Shown one piece after another: positions 52,401 through 60,859 of a stretch of DNA of 64,000 bases (its first letter is position 1; each line of letters starts with the position of its first letter). The notes under the pieces are model-generated. The model had not been told where the DNA came from. It ran no database searches and was given only the letters and a program-made list of their open reading frames with translations. The DNA is taken from positions 1 through 64,000 of the forward strand of contig NZ_VDMR01000003.1 in the NCBI RefSeq assembly GCF_006346315.1. Reading direction: 5' to 3'. This DNA comes from Nocardioides litoris. Lineage in GTDB: Bacteria > Actinomycetota > Actinomycetes > Propionibacteriales > Nocardioidaceae. The position numbers and the translations under genes are program-made.

Positions 52401-53798
52401 TCAGCAGCCCCGCAGCTTCTGGGCCAGGAGGTCGGCGACGCCGGCCAGGGGCACCCGCGTCTGCTGCATCGTGTCGCGCTCCCGCACGGTCACCGCCTCG
52501 TCGTCGAGGGTCTCGAAGTCGACGGTCACACAGTAGGGCGTGCCGATCTCGTCCTGGCGCCGGTAGCGCTTGCCGATCGCGCCCGCGTCGTCGAACTCGA
52601 CGGGCCAGGAGGCCCGCAGCTCGGTCGCGAGCGCGCGGGCCCGCGGCGACAGCTCGGCGTTGCGGCTCAGGGGCAGCACCGCGGCCTTGACCGGGGCCAG
52701 GCGCGGGTCGAGCCGCAGCACGGTGCGCTGGTCGACGCCGCCCTTGGTGTTGGGTGCCTCGTCGGTGGCGTGCGCGGCCACGAGGAAGGCCATCACGGCC
52801 CGCGACAGGCCGGCCGCGGGCTCGACGACGTGAGGCAACCACCGCTCCCCCGCGGCCTGGTCGAAGAAGGACAGGTCGCGGCCCGAGGCCTCCGCGTGGG
52901 CGCGCAGGTCGTGGTCGGCCCGGTCGGTCACGCCCTCGAGCGCCCCCCACTCCGAGCCGGGCAGCCCGAAGCGGAAGTCGATGTCGACGGTGTGGGTGGT
53001 GTGCTCACCGGGCCCGGGACGGGGGTGCTCGTGGTGGCGGAGGTCGTCGGGGTCGATCCCGAGGTCGACGTACCAGCGGGTGCGCTCCTCGAGCCAGTAG
53101 GTGTGCCAGCGCGGGCCCTCCCCCGGCTTCACGAACCAGGCCAGCGACATCTGCTCGAACTCGCGGGTGCGGAACAGGAAGTCACCCGGGGTGATCTCGT
53201 TGCGGAAGCACGTGGCGACCTGGGCGATGCCGAACGGCGGCTTGCTGCGGCTGGTCGTCACCACGTTGGCCAGGTTGAGGAAGACCCCCTGCGCGGCCTC
53301 GGGCCGCAGGTGGTGGCGTCCGCCCTCGCCCTCGTCGCCCTCGGCGGCGCCGACGTGGGTGGTGAGGAGGCCCGAGAAGCGGCGCGGCTCGGTCCACGCA
53401 CCGCGGGTGCCGCAGGAGGGGCAGACGGCCGAGACGAGGTCGGCGGGCCTGCCGTCGTCGTCGCCGGTCTCGCCGTCGCGCAGGTGGTCGACCCGGAACC
53501 GCTGCCGGCAGCTGCGGCACTCGGTGAGCGGGTCGGCGAACCCGTCCTCGTGGCCGCTCGCCACCCACGTGGCCGGCGGGAGGATGATCGAGGCGTCGAG
53601 GCCGACCACGTCGTCGCGGCCGTGGACGACGGCGCGCCACCACTGGCGCCGCAGGTTGTCGCGCAGCTCGACCCCCAGCGGGCCGAGGTCCCAGGCCGCC
53701 CGCGTGGCGCCGTACACCTCACCGGAGGGATAGGCGAAGCCCCGCCGCCGGGCCAGGGAGACGACGTCGGCGAGGGCGGTCGCGGCGCGCTTGGGCAC
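52401..53798 (-). CDS. glyS: glycyl-tRNA synthetase (alpha2 type)
   Basis: A 465-aa class II synthetase of the homodimeric type. It opens DVVSLARRRGFAYPSGEVYG, then YGATRAAWDLGPLGVELRDNLRRQWW. Cysteine pairs (CRSCRQRF and CPSCGTRG) form a zinc module. Motif 2 is ATCFRNEITPGDFLFRTREFEQM and motif 3 is PHVVEPAAGLSRAVMAFL. An anticodon-binding domain completes it. It starts at GTG. Confidence 0.96.
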   Translation of the reverse strand: MPKRAATALADVVSLARRRGFAYPSGEVYGATRAAWDLGPLGVELRDNLRRQWWRAVVHGRDDVVGLDASIILPPATWVASGHEDGFADPLTECRSCRQRFRVDHLRDGETGDDDGRPADLVSAVCPSCGTRGAWTEPRRFSGLLTTHVGAAEGDEGEGGRHHLRPEAAQGVFLNLANVVTTSRSKPPFGIAQVATCFRNEITPGDFLFRTREFEQMSLAWFVKPGEGPRWHTYWLEERTRWYVDLGIDPDDLRHHEHPRPGPGEHTTHTVDIDFRFGLPGSEWGALEGVTDRADHDLRAHAEASGRDLSFFDQAAGERWLPHVVEPAAGLSRAVMAFLVAAHATDEAPNTKGGVDQRTVLRLDPRLAPVKAAVLPLSRNAELSPRARALATELRASWPVEFDDAGAIGKRYRRQDEIGTPYCVTVDFETLDDEAVTVRERDTMQQTRVPLAGVADLLAQKLRGC

Positions 53799-53846
53799 GG
53801 GTGGCTCCTGGGTCCGACGGTCGGCTGGCTGCCGACCGAGGAGCGG

Positions 53847-54167
53847 TCAGCCTAACGACCTCGAGGCACGCACGTTGAGGTCCGATCCGGGCTCGGCGTC
53901 CTCGTAGGCGCTGGGCTCGTCGAGCGCGCGGCTCAGCGTCGGCACGGCGTGCAGCTTGACGTCGTACGCCGAGAGGGCGCGTCGGTAGGCGCCGACGTGC
54001 TCCCAGGTGGTGGTGAGAACCCACAGCGTCGGGTCGTCGACGTTGCGGCCGATCGCGCCCGCGAGGTAGCCGGGCCGGGCGGCCAGCGCGTCGTGGGCCC
54101 GCTGCAGGTCGCCGCGGAAGGCGTCGCCGTCGGGTTCCGGCACGCGGAAGCGGTTCACCACGATCAC
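53847..54167 (-). CDS. antibiotic-biosynthesis-monooxygenase (ABM) domain protein
   Basis: A 106-aa ferredoxin-like dimeric fold: MIVVNRFRVPEPDGDAFRGDL, RPGYLAGAIGRNVDDPTLWVLTTTWEHVGAYRRAL. ABM proteins include heme-degrading and quinone monooxygenases as well as signal proteins. No clear heme ligand set is assigned. It is divergent from the next gene by 24 bp. Confidence 0.8.
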   Translation of the reverse strand: MIVVNRFRVPEPDGDAFRGDLQRAHDALAARPGYLAGAIGRNVDDPTLWVLTTTWEHVGAYRRALSAYDVKLHAVPTLSRALDEPSAYEDAEPGSDLNVRASRSLG

Positions 54168-54191
54168 GCCCCGACCCTAGTCTTGGTCGCC

Positions 54192-54866
54192 ATGACGACC
54201 CCCGCGCAGGCGCCCTACACCAAGCCCGCCGGCATCACCTACCCCGGTGCGCCGTGGCCGATGGTCGGCTCGATGTGGCTGACGGTGCTGCGGCTCGGGC
54301 AGGACGCGGTGGCCGTCGACGGGACGCCGCGGCCGCGGGGCGTGTACGGCGCGGCGTTCGTCTCCTACGCCGAGGGCAGCCCGCTCACCTACTCCGAGCT
54401 GCTGGTCGCGCGGGCCCTGCCGACCGGGTCGCGCAGCCCGCTGGCGGCGCTGCGCAGCAAGGTCTCCATCACCGACATCTGGGTCGACTCCCCCGAGTCC
54501 GTGGCCGGCGGTCGCGAGCTGTGGGCGATCCCCAAGGGCCTGGCCGACTTCGACCTCGACACCAGCCACCGCGGTCCGCTCACGACCACCGACTGGTCGG
54601 CCACGCTCGAGCGGCGCCCGGTCGCGAGCGCGTCGTTCACCGACCTGTCCCGGGTGGCGCCGCGCACGCCGTTCAAGGGCGTCACCTGGCAGCCGGAGCT
54701 GCCCGAGGGCGGCGGGGAGAAGAGCGCCGTGCTGCAGGGCACCGCCAAGACCCTGCCCGCCCGCGCCCGCTGGGACTTCGCCGCCGACGGCCCGCTGGGC
54801 TGGCTGCAGGCTGCCCGGCCGCTGGCGTCGGTGCGGATGGCGTCGTTCCGGATGTCGTTCGGCTGA
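54192..54866 (+). CDS. acetoacetate decarboxylase-like family protein
   Basis: A 224-aa protein resembling the ADC fold: TYSELLVARAL, SITDIWVDSPESVAGGRELWAIPKGLADF and WDFAADGPLGWLQAARPLASVRM. ADC uses a Lys Schiff base in a conserved E-L-x-x-x-P-K segment. GGRELWAIPKGLA provides a candidate Lys. Many actinobacterial members have no known substrate. ATG 54192. It is followed by the MmcQ/YjbR gene. Confidence 0.7.
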   Translation: MTTPAQAPYTKPAGITYPGAPWPMVGSMWLTVLRLGQDAVAVDGTPRPRGVYGAAFVSYAEGSPLTYSELLVARALPTGSRSPLAALRSKVSITDIWVDSPESVAGGRELWAIPKGLADFDLDTSHRGPLTTTDWSATLERRPVASASFTDLSRVAPRTPFKGVTWQPELPEGGGEKSAVLQGTAKTLPARARWDFAADGPLGWLQAARPLASVRMASFRMSFG

Positions 54867-54884
54867 GGCCGGGCGCGGTCGCAC

Positions 54885-55307
54885 GTGGTCAAGGGCCGCC
54901 CCGAGCCGCCGCTCGACCTCGTCGAGCGGGTCGGCACCCTGGCGCGGGCGCTGCCGGAGGCGGACGAGGAGGAGGCCTGGACCGGCGTCCGCTGGCGGGT
55001 GCGGACCCGGACGTTCGCGCACGTGCACGTGCTGGCCGGGCACTGGGCCGAGCGCTGGTCGCCCGGGCTGGGTGAGCGGACCGTCGTCACCTTCCGGTCC
55101 TGCGGCGACGAGCTGCTGGCCCTGGAGGCCCACGGCCTCCCGTTCCTGAAGCCCGACTGGGCGCCGACCGTCGTGGCGATGGTGCTCGACGACGAGACCG
55201 ACTGGGCCGAGGTGGCCGAGCTGGTGAACGAGAGCTACCGGCTGCTGGCGCCGAGGAAGCTCGCCCGGCTGCTCGACGGGGCCGCAGACGACGCTGACCC
55301 GTCGTGA
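54885..55307 (+). CDS. MmcQ/YjbR-family DNA-binding-like protein
   Basis: A 140-aa MmcQ/YjbR protein: LPEADEEEAWTGVRWRVRTRTFAHVHV, TVVTFRSCGDELLALEA and DETDWAEVAELVNESYRLLAPRKLARLL. The family has a double-wing CyaY-like fold, and its function is unclear. GTG 54885. Its stop codon lies within a bidirectional hairpin. Confidence 0.82.
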   Translation: MVKGRPEPPLDLVERVGTLARALPEADEEEAWTGVRWRVRTRTFAHVHVLAGHWAERWSPGLGERTVVTFRSCGDELLALEAHGLPFLKPDWAPTVVAMVLDDETDWAEVAELVNESYRLLAPRKLARLLDGAADDADPS

Positions 55308-55322
55308 ACCCACGACGGGTCA
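55295..55322. terminator. bidirectional hairpin terminator
   Basis: TGACCCGTCGT (55295-55305) pairs with ACGACGGGTCA (55312-55322) around a 6-nt loop. It includes the MmcQ gene stop and ends five bases before the convergent small gene stop. Confidence 0.7.
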
Positions 55323-55326
55323 GCGG

Positions 55327-55551
55327 TCAGTCGGTGCCGTGCTCCTCGCCGGCCCGGCGGGCCGACTCGCGGATCTCGAAGACCTCGGTCGCGAAGCCGC
55401 CGATGGCGCCCGCGACGTCCTTGACGGCCTTGGTGATGATCGTGGCCACCTCGCCGACGGCACCGGCGGCCGCCTCGGCAGTCGCCTGGATGGTGTCCTT
55501 GTTGATCTCGGCCTTGCTCAGGTGGTCACGGCCCGTGCCCTGGTCGCCCAT
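55327..55551 (-). CDS. small hypothetical protein
   Basis: A 74-aa soluble, Ala/Gly/Glu-rich protein with a long amphipathic middle: AAAGAVGEVATIITKAVKDVAGAIGGFATEVFEIRESARR. It is probably helical and lacks a signal peptide. ATG 55551 directly follows a G-run that could act as a ribosome site. I do not recognise it. It lies convergent with the MmcQ gene. Confidence 0.6.
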   Translation of the reverse strand: MGDQGTGRDHLSKAEINKDTIQATAEAAAGAVGEVATIITKAVKDVAGAIGGFATEVFEIRESARRAGEEHGTD

Positions 55552-55586
55552 CCCCCCAGTGTGGACGTCCCAGGTCACGACGCCAA

Positions 55587-55613
55587 CGCGGGCCGCGTCA
55601 CACGCGGCCCGCG
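55587..55613 (-). terminator. hairpin terminator after the desaturase gene
   Basis: CGCGGGCCGCGT (55587-55598) and ACGCGGCCCGCG (55602-55613) form a perfect 12-bp stem with a 3-nt loop, 23 bp beyond the desaturase stop on the minus strand. Confidence 0.75.
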
Positions 55614-55635
55614 CCGGCCGGGATGACCGGTCCGG

Positions 55636-56739
55636 TCAGCCCTTCTTCGGAGGGAGCGCCATCGTGAAGATCTTCTTGGCCACGCTGCCCAGCTGCTTGT
55701 GCAGCGGCCCGGTGTTGTACTGCAGGCCGTAGCGCTCGCAGATCTCGCGGACCTCCTCGGCCACCTCCGGGTAGCGGCGGGCCGGCAGGTCGGGGAACAG
55801 GTGGTGCTCGATCTGGTGGGAGAGGTTGCCCGACATCAGGTGCATCAGCGGGCCGCCGGTGATGTTGGCCGAGCCGAGCAGCTGGCGGTAGTACCAGTGG
55901 CCGCGGCTCTCGTCCTCGCACTCCTCCTGGGTGAAGGTGGCGACGCCGGCCGGGAAGTGGCCGCAGAAGATGATGTTGAAGGCCCAGATGTTGCGGATGA
56001 GGTTGGCCGTCACGTTGCCCGCGAAGGTCAGCGGGAACAGCGGGCCGGTGAGCGCGGGGAAGAGCAGGTAGTCCTTGAGCGCCTGGCGCTTGACCTTGCG
56101 CATGATGCCCGCGTGGAGGGCCTTGTTCTCCTCGATCTTGCGGGATCCGTTGACGATGTTCTCGACCTCGAGGTCGTGCATCGCCACGCCCCACTCGAAG
56201 AAGATCATCAGCAGGAACGCGTACAGCGGGTTGCCCAGGTAGTACGGGTGCCACTTCTGGTCCTCGTCCATGCGGAGGATCCCGTACCCGATGTCGCGGT
56301 CCTTGCCGAGCACGTTGGTGAACGTGTGGTGGATGTAGTTGTGGCTGTACTTCCACTGCTCGCCGGGGCAGACGTTGTCCCAGTCGTACATGCGGGAGTT
56401 CAGGCCCGGGTCGCCCATCCAGTCGTACTGGCCGTGCATGACGTTGTGGCCGATCTCCATGTTCTCCAGGATCTTGGAGATGGAGAGCGAGGCCACGGCC
56501 AGCGGCCAGGCCGGCGGCAGGTAGAACAGCGCGCGGCCGGCGATCTCGAAGCCGCGCTGGTACTTCACGACCTTGCGGATGTAGCTCGCGTCCTTCTCGC
56601 CGAGGTCGTCGAGGATGCGCTGGCGGATGGCGTCCATCTCGGCGCCGAACTGCTCGAGCTGCTCCTCGGTCAGGCGCTTGGTCTCCTGGAGGTCGACGTG
56701 CTCGAGGACCTCGTCGATGTAGCTGGGTGCGGCAACCAT
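55636..56739 (-). CDS. membrane fatty-acid desaturase (DesA3-like)
   Basis: A 367-aa di-iron acyl desaturase. His boxes: HNVMH (first), HNYIHH (second) and HQIEHH (third), with hydrophobic pairs between them. It probably introduces a delta-9 double bond into acyl-CoA. It lies 28 bp after the ferredoxin-reductase gene that should feed it electrons, as in the mycobacterial DesA3-oxidoreductase pair. A TetR regulator is divergent upstream. Confidence 0.93.
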   Translation of the reverse strand: MVAAPSYIDEVLEHVDLQETKRLTEEQLEQFGAEMDAIRQRILDDLGEKDASYIRKVVKYQRGFEIAGRALFYLPPAWPLAVASLSISKILENMEIGHNVMHGQYDWMGDPGLNSRMYDWDNVCPGEQWKYSHNYIHHTFTNVLGKDRDIGYGILRMDEDQKWHPYYLGNPLYAFLLMIFFEWGVAMHDLEVENIVNGSRKIEENKALHAGIMRKVKRQALKDYLLFPALTGPLFPLTFAGNVTANLIRNIWAFNIIFCGHFPAGVATFTQEECEDESRGHWYYRQLLGSANITGGPLMHLMSGNLSHQIEHHLFPDLPARRYPEVAEEVREICERYGLQYNTGPLHKQLGSVAKKIFTMALPPKKG

Positions 56740-56767
56740 GCTGGTGTGTCCTTCCTCTGGCGGGTGG

Positions 56768-57889
56768 TCAGAGCTCGACGGTGCAGTCGCCCTCGGGGGC
56801 GCTGACGCAGATCTGGATGTCCTCGTCGGGCATCGACGAGGTGGTGCCGGTGAGCACGTTGCGGACCGTGCCCTCGGTCTTGCGGGACGTGCAGGAGAAG
56901 CAGATGCCCATGCGGCAGCCGAACTCCGGCGAGAGCCCGAGGGCCTCGGCCTGCTCGAGCAGCGTCGCCCCGCTGTTGGGCGCCTCCTGCCCGGACCGGG
57001 CGAACGTCACGTCGCCCTCGGCCGAGCCGGAGCCAGCCGGCTTGGGCGCCTTGAAGAACTCGGTGCGCAACCGGTGCTCCGGCGCGCCGTCGTAGGCCGC
57101 CACGACGAGCTCCATCATCGGGGCCGGACCGCAGGCCCACGTGTCGGTGTCGCGGTGGCGCGGCACGAGGCGGCGCAGCTCGAACTCGGAGAACACGTGG
57201 TCGCCGTGGAAGAGGTGGACGGTGACGTCGTTGTCGGCCGCGGCGATCTCGGCCAGCTCGTCGGCGAAGATCTGGTCCTCGGGCGAGCGGGCGTAGTGCA
57301 GGAAGGTGACCTTGCGACCCGCGCGGCCGTCGTACCCGTCGCGCAGGAGGGTGCGCACGATCGACATGGCCGGGGTGATGCCCGACCCGCCGGTGACGAA
57401 CAGCAGGTGGTTGTTGGTCGGGGTGGCCGGGCTCTCGTCGAGCGTGAAGTCGCCCTGGGCCTGGCTGAGGTGCACGATCGTGCCCGGCTCGGCGGCCACG
57501 AGGTACTTCGAGACCTGGCCCTCCTCGTGCGCCCGCACGGTCAGGGTGATCTGCTCGCCCGGCGTGCTCGCGGCCGAGGAGATGGTGAAGCAGCGGGTCA
57601 TCCGCTTGGCCGAGCCCGGCAGGTCGAGGCCGACCTGCACGTACTGGCCGGCACGGTGACCGCGCCAGGTGGCGGTGGGCTGCAAGGTGATGGTGGCGAC
57701 GGGTGCCGCGTCGCTGTCGGGGTTCTCCCGGTGGACCGAGACGACCCGGGCGCGCACGTCCTGCGCGGCCCACATCGGGTTGATCATCTCGAGGTAGCGG
57801 TCGACCCCGTGCGGCGAGGTCAGCGCAGCCAGCACCTTCGAGCCCAGGATGCGCCGGCCGAGGGCCGGCAGCGGTGCGGTGGTGCTCAT
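56768..57889 (-). CDS. NADPH ferredoxin-reductase fused to a [2Fe-2S] ferredoxin (desaturase electron donor)
   Basis: A 373-aa three-domain protein: an FAD-binding barrel (RAGQYVQVGLDLPG, RCFTISSA), an NAD(P)-binding domain (LFVTGGSGITPAMSIV, TWACGPAPMM) and a C-terminal plant-type ferredoxin with CRMGICFSC plus a distal Cys in IQICVSAPEG. ATG 57889 has GGAGG eight bases upstream. It is co-transcribed with the desaturase and resembles Rv3230c of Mycobacterium tuberculosis. Confidence 0.93.
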   Translation of the reverse strand: MSTTAPLPALGRRILGSKVLAALTSPHGVDRYLEMINPMWAAQDVRARVVSVHRENPDSDAAPVATITLQPTATWRGHRAGQYVQVGLDLPGSAKRMTRCFTISSAASTPGEQITLTVRAHEEGQVSKYLVAAEPGTIVHLSQAQGDFTLDESPATPTNNHLLFVTGGSGITPAMSIVRTLLRDGYDGRAGRKVTFLHYARSPEDQIFADELAEIAAADNDVTVHLFHGDHVFSEFELRRLVPRHRDTDTWACGPAPMMELVVAAYDGAPEHRLRTEFFKAPKPAGSGSAEGDVTFARSGQEAPNSGATLLEQAEALGLSPEFGCRMGICFSCTSRKTEGTVRNVLTGTTSSMPDEDIQICVSAPEGDCTVEL

Positions 57890-57910
57890 GGGGTGGCCTC
57901 CGAAGATTCG

Positions 57911-57926
57911 GTGTACGTTTGTACTC
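57911..57926. promoter_or_regulatory. candidate TetR operator upstream of the desaturase operon
   Basis: GTAC-N4-GTAC (57913-57924) is an inverted repeat 22-40 bp before the reductase gene. It lies in the 153-bp divergent region shared with the TetR gene, where a repressor should bind. Confidence 0.45.
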
Positions 57927-58042
57927 CCAAAGCATGGTCGACCGGCCACCGACGGTCAACCAACCCCGGCGGTGAGGGTGGACACACGTCCTCCGCGCTG
58001 CGGACCCGGGGCCGCCCTCAGCGCACGTCCTAGGATCGACGG

Positions 58043-58687
58043 GTGACCGAGGCCACCGAGACGCGCGTCGAGCGCAAGGAGCGCACCCGCCGCGCCATCC
58101 TCGACGCCACGCTCGAGCTGTGCGAGGAGAGCAGCCTCGTCGCCCTCTCGCTGCGCCAGGTCGCCAAGCAGGTCGGCATCGTGCCGACCGCGTTCTACCG
58201 CCACTTCGACTCCATCGAGTCCCTCGGCCTGGCCCTGGTCGACGAGTCCTTCGTCTCGCTGCGGGCCATGCTGCGCGACGTACGGCGGCCGGGCCGGCCC
58301 GGCCGCGAGGAGCCGTCGTTCCGCGACATCGTCGACCGGTCGGTCGACACGCTGGTCAGCCACGTGCAGAAGGAGCGCCAGCACTTCAACTTCATCGTCC
58401 GCGAGCGAGCCGCCGGCCCCCTGTCGGTGCGCGCCGCGATCCGGCACCAGGTCGAGCTGTGCGAGCGCGAGCTGGCCACCGACATCGCCCGCCTGCCCGG
58501 CACCGAGGAGTGGAGCAACGAGGACCTGCACGTGCTGTCCAACCTCATCGTGACCGCGATGGTCGCCACGGCCGAGGACATCCTCGTCGCCGCCGGCCGC
58601 CCCGACCTCGAGCGGGCCGTCGGCGAGCGGGCCCGCCAGCAGCTGCGCATGGTGCTCATCGGCGCCTTCTCCTGGCGCTCTCACTAA
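58043..58687 (+). CDS. TetR-family regulator, likely of the desaturase operon
   Basis: A 214-aa TetR protein. The HTH is ILDATLELCEESSLVALSLRQVAKQVGIVPTAFYRHFDSIESLG, which resembles FabR and the mycobacterial desaturase regulators. The all-helical ligand domain (DIVDRSVDTLVSHVQKERQHFNFIVRERAAGP) has the FabR-like R-E-R-x-G block. It probably senses acyl-CoA and represses the divergent reductase/desaturase genes. GTG 58043. Confidence 0.9.
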   Translation: MTEATETRVERKERTRRAILDATLELCEESSLVALSLRQVAKQVGIVPTAFYRHFDSIESLGLALVDESFVSLRAMLRDVRRPGRPGREEPSFRDIVDRSVDTLVSHVQKERQHFNFIVRERAAGPLSVRAAIRHQVELCERELATDIARLPGTEEWSNEDLHVLSNLIVTAMVATAEDILVAAGRPDLERAVGERARQQLRMVLIGAFSWRSH

Positions 58688-58693
58688 CCGGTC

Positions 58694-58930
58694 GCAGACC
58701 GGCCGGCTCCGTCCGGCGGACCCGCGCCACCTGGCCGCGCTGCCGCCGGCCTGGCACCGCGGGCCCGACCCGGACCCCGACCCGACCGGCTGCTCCGTGC
58801 GCCCCGTGGCCCGGACCTGCTGTGGCCCGGGCGCCTCAGGATCCTCGGGCCCGAGACCGACCGGCTCCGTCCGGCGGACCCGCGCCACCTGGCCCCGCTG
58901 CCGCCGGCCCGGCACCGCGGGCCCGACTCC
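58694..58930. repeat. second ~160-bp-period repeat element, opposite orientation
   Basis: 58694-58772 recurs at 58853-58930 with few changes (period about 159). Between the copies, 58793-58835 on the minus strand matches the 40-bp opening block of the 49-kb repeats. No gene is visible in 58,688-59,029. It is followed by the inverted REP palindrome, mirroring the 49-kb locus. Confidence 0.8.
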
Positions 58931-58971
58931 AGGTCGGTTGCCGCAGGATCGCGCCCCGGCCCGGCCGCACG

Positions 58972-59012
58972 GTGGTCGAGGAAGGCCGCCTGGCGGCCTG
59001 TCTCGAGACCAC
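58972..59012. repeat. REP-like palindrome (inverted copy)
   Basis: The sequence is close to the reverse complement of 48976-49016, with the same nested arms GTGGT/ACCAC and GGCCGCC/GGCGGCC. It ends 18 bp before the stop of the convergent phosphoesterase gene. Confidence 0.75.
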
Positions 59013-59029
59013 GCGACCGCCGCGCTGGG

Positions 59030-60175
59030 TCAGCCGGCCGAGCGCAGGACCACCAGGTCGACCTGGGCGGGTGCGAGGACCCGCACCGGCGGGCCGGAGG
59101 TGCCGACGCCGCGGCTGACCAGCGTCGGGACGCCGGCGACCTCGGCGTACCCCTGGGTGACGGGGTCGGAGAGCGGGGTGAGCAGGTGCATCGGCCAGAG
59201 CTGGCCGCCGTGGGTGTGGCCCGACAGCGCCAGGTCGACACCGCTGCCGCGGGGCAGGTCCTCGACCTGGTGGGGCTCGTGGGCGAGGTGGAGGACGAAG
59301 CCCTCGGGGTCGACGCCGGCCAGGGCGGCGGCCTCGTCGGGCGCCAGGTCGTCGGTGCCGGTGGCGTCGCTGACGCCGGTGACGACCAGACCGGGCGCGA
59401 GCTCGCGCGACTCGTTGACCAGCACCTCGACCCCGAGGCCGCGGTAGGTCTCGACCCACTCGCGGGCCTCGTCGAGTCCTCCGAGGAGCTCGTGGTTGCC
59501 GATGACGCCGACCACGCCGAGACGCGGGTCGAGGTCGCGCAGCGGCTCCAGGTAGCGCGCGACGTGCTCGGGCGAGCCGTCGACCAGGTCGCCGCCGAGG
59601 ACGACCAGGTCGGGGTCCTCGGCCTCGACCATCGCGACCACCCGGCGCGTCCAGCTGTCGTCGTGCAGCGGCCCGACGTGCAGGTCGGTGACGAGCGCGA
59701 CCCGCAGCCCGTCGTACGACGCCGGCAGGTCGGCCACGGTGACCTCGGTCGTCCGGACGGCCGGCCGGGTGGCCGCCACCACGCCGACGGCGGTGACGAG
59801 CAGGGCCAGCACCACGACGGTCGGGGTGCCGGCCCGCAGCAGCCGGCGCCGCGCCTCGGGGCGCCCGGCGAGCCGCAGCCCCAGGGACACCAGGGCGAGC
59901 AGCACCAGCCCGATCGTGAGGTAGAGGACGACGGCGAGCAGGGTCATCGCCGGCCACACGACCACGCGGGTCGGCGCGGGGTCGCCGCGCCGCAGGAGCG
60001 AGGCGCCGACCACGAAGACGACGCCGGCGACCACCTCGGCGACCAGCACGGCCCGCCGGGTGCGACGGGCCCAGTCGGGCGCGACGGCGAGGCGCCGGTG
60101 CAGCCACACGGCGTACCCGCCCAGCACGGCCAGCCCGACCACGAGCCCGACGACGAGCCGGACGACGTCTCCCAC
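59030..60175 (-). CDS. membrane-anchored metallophosphoesterase
   Basis: A 381-aa protein with four N-terminal membrane helices (about 5-150) and a calcineurin-like domain: [30 protein letters not shown] and [12 protein letters not shown] supply the two-metal ligands. YaeI/YkuE-like members hydrolyse phosphodiesters at the membrane, and the substrate is unknown. GTG 60175. Confidence 0.9.
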   Translation of the reverse strand: MGDVVRLVVGLVVGLAVLGGYAVWLHRRLAVAPDWARRTRRAVLVAEVVAGVVFVVGASLLRRGDPAPTRVVVWPAMTLLAVVLYLTIGLVLLALVSLGLRLAGRPEARRRLLRAGTPTVVVLALLVTAVGVVAATRPAVRTTEVTVADLPASYDGLRVALVTDLHVGPLHDDSWTRRVVAMVEAEDPDLVVLGGDLVDGSPEHVARYLEPLRDLDPRLGVVGVIGNHELLGGLDEAREWVETYRGLGVEVLVNESRELAPGLVVTGVSDATGTDDLAPDEAAALAGVDPEGFVLHLAHEPHQVEDLPRGSGVDLALSGHTHGGQLWPMHLLTPLSDPVTQGYAEVAGVPTLVSRGVGTSGPPVRVLAPAQVDLVVLRSAG

Positions 60176-60222
60176 GCCACCAGCCTGCCGGAGAGCCGGT
60201 TGGCCCCGGCTAGCGTCGGCCC

Positions 60223-60849
60223 GTGGCCATCAGCATCCCCGACCGCGTCGTCGTCCTCGACTACGGCGAGGTCATCTCCCGCTCCCCGTCCCCCGCCGCC
60301 CGCACGGCGCTGGCCGAGGCGGCCGGCGTGCCGCTCGCCGAGCTCGAGGCGGCGTACGACGTCGACCGGCTGGCCCTCGACGGCGGCGAGCTCGGGGTCG
60401 TCGACTACTGGCGGGCGATGGGCGAGCGGCTGGGCCGGACCTACAGCCTGAGCGAGGTGCAGCGGCTGTGGACGATCGACTTCACGAGCTGGTTCGAGCC
60501 CGAGCCGGCGGTGGTCGACCTGCTCGTCGAGCTGCACGAGGGCGGCACCCGGCTGGCGCTGCTGTCCAACGCCGGCCTCGACTTCGGCGACCCGCTGCGG
60601 CGCACGCCGTTCGCCACGCTGATGGAGCAGGTCTTCGTCAGTGCCGAGATGGGCCTGGTCAAGCCCGACCCCGAGATCTACCGCCGCACGATGGAGGGCC
60701 TCGGCGTCGGCCCCGAGCAGACCGTGTTCGTCGACAACAAGGCGGTCAACACCGACGCCGCCGCGGCGCTGGGCATCACGGTGCACCACTTCACGGGTGT
60801 CGCGGGGCTCCGGGCGTTCTGCGAGTCCCTGGGGGCTGCTGGTCGATAG
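60223..60849 (+). CDS. HAD-superfamily hydrolase
   Basis: A 208-aa HAD-like phosphatase. The nucleophile motif is [10 protein letters not shown] (Asp-x-Gly form), motif II is LALLSNAG, motif III Lys is in [10 protein letters not shown] and motif IV is VFVDNKAVN. The Gly in place of the second Asp is shared with many DxGGV-type HADs. GTG 60223. Eleven bases separate it from the amidase gene. Confidence 0.88.
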   Translation: MAISIPDRVVVLDYGEVISRSPSPAARTALAEAAGVPLAELEAAYDVDRLALDGGELGVVDYWRAMGERLGRTYSLSEVQRLWTIDFTSWFEPEPAVVDLLVELHEGGTRLALLSNAGLDFGDPLRRTPFATLMEQVFVSAEMGLVKPDPEIYRRTMEGLGVGPEQTVFVDNKAVNTDAAAALGITVHHFTGVAGLRAFCESLGAAGR

Positions 60850-60859
60850 GGTCCCGGGC

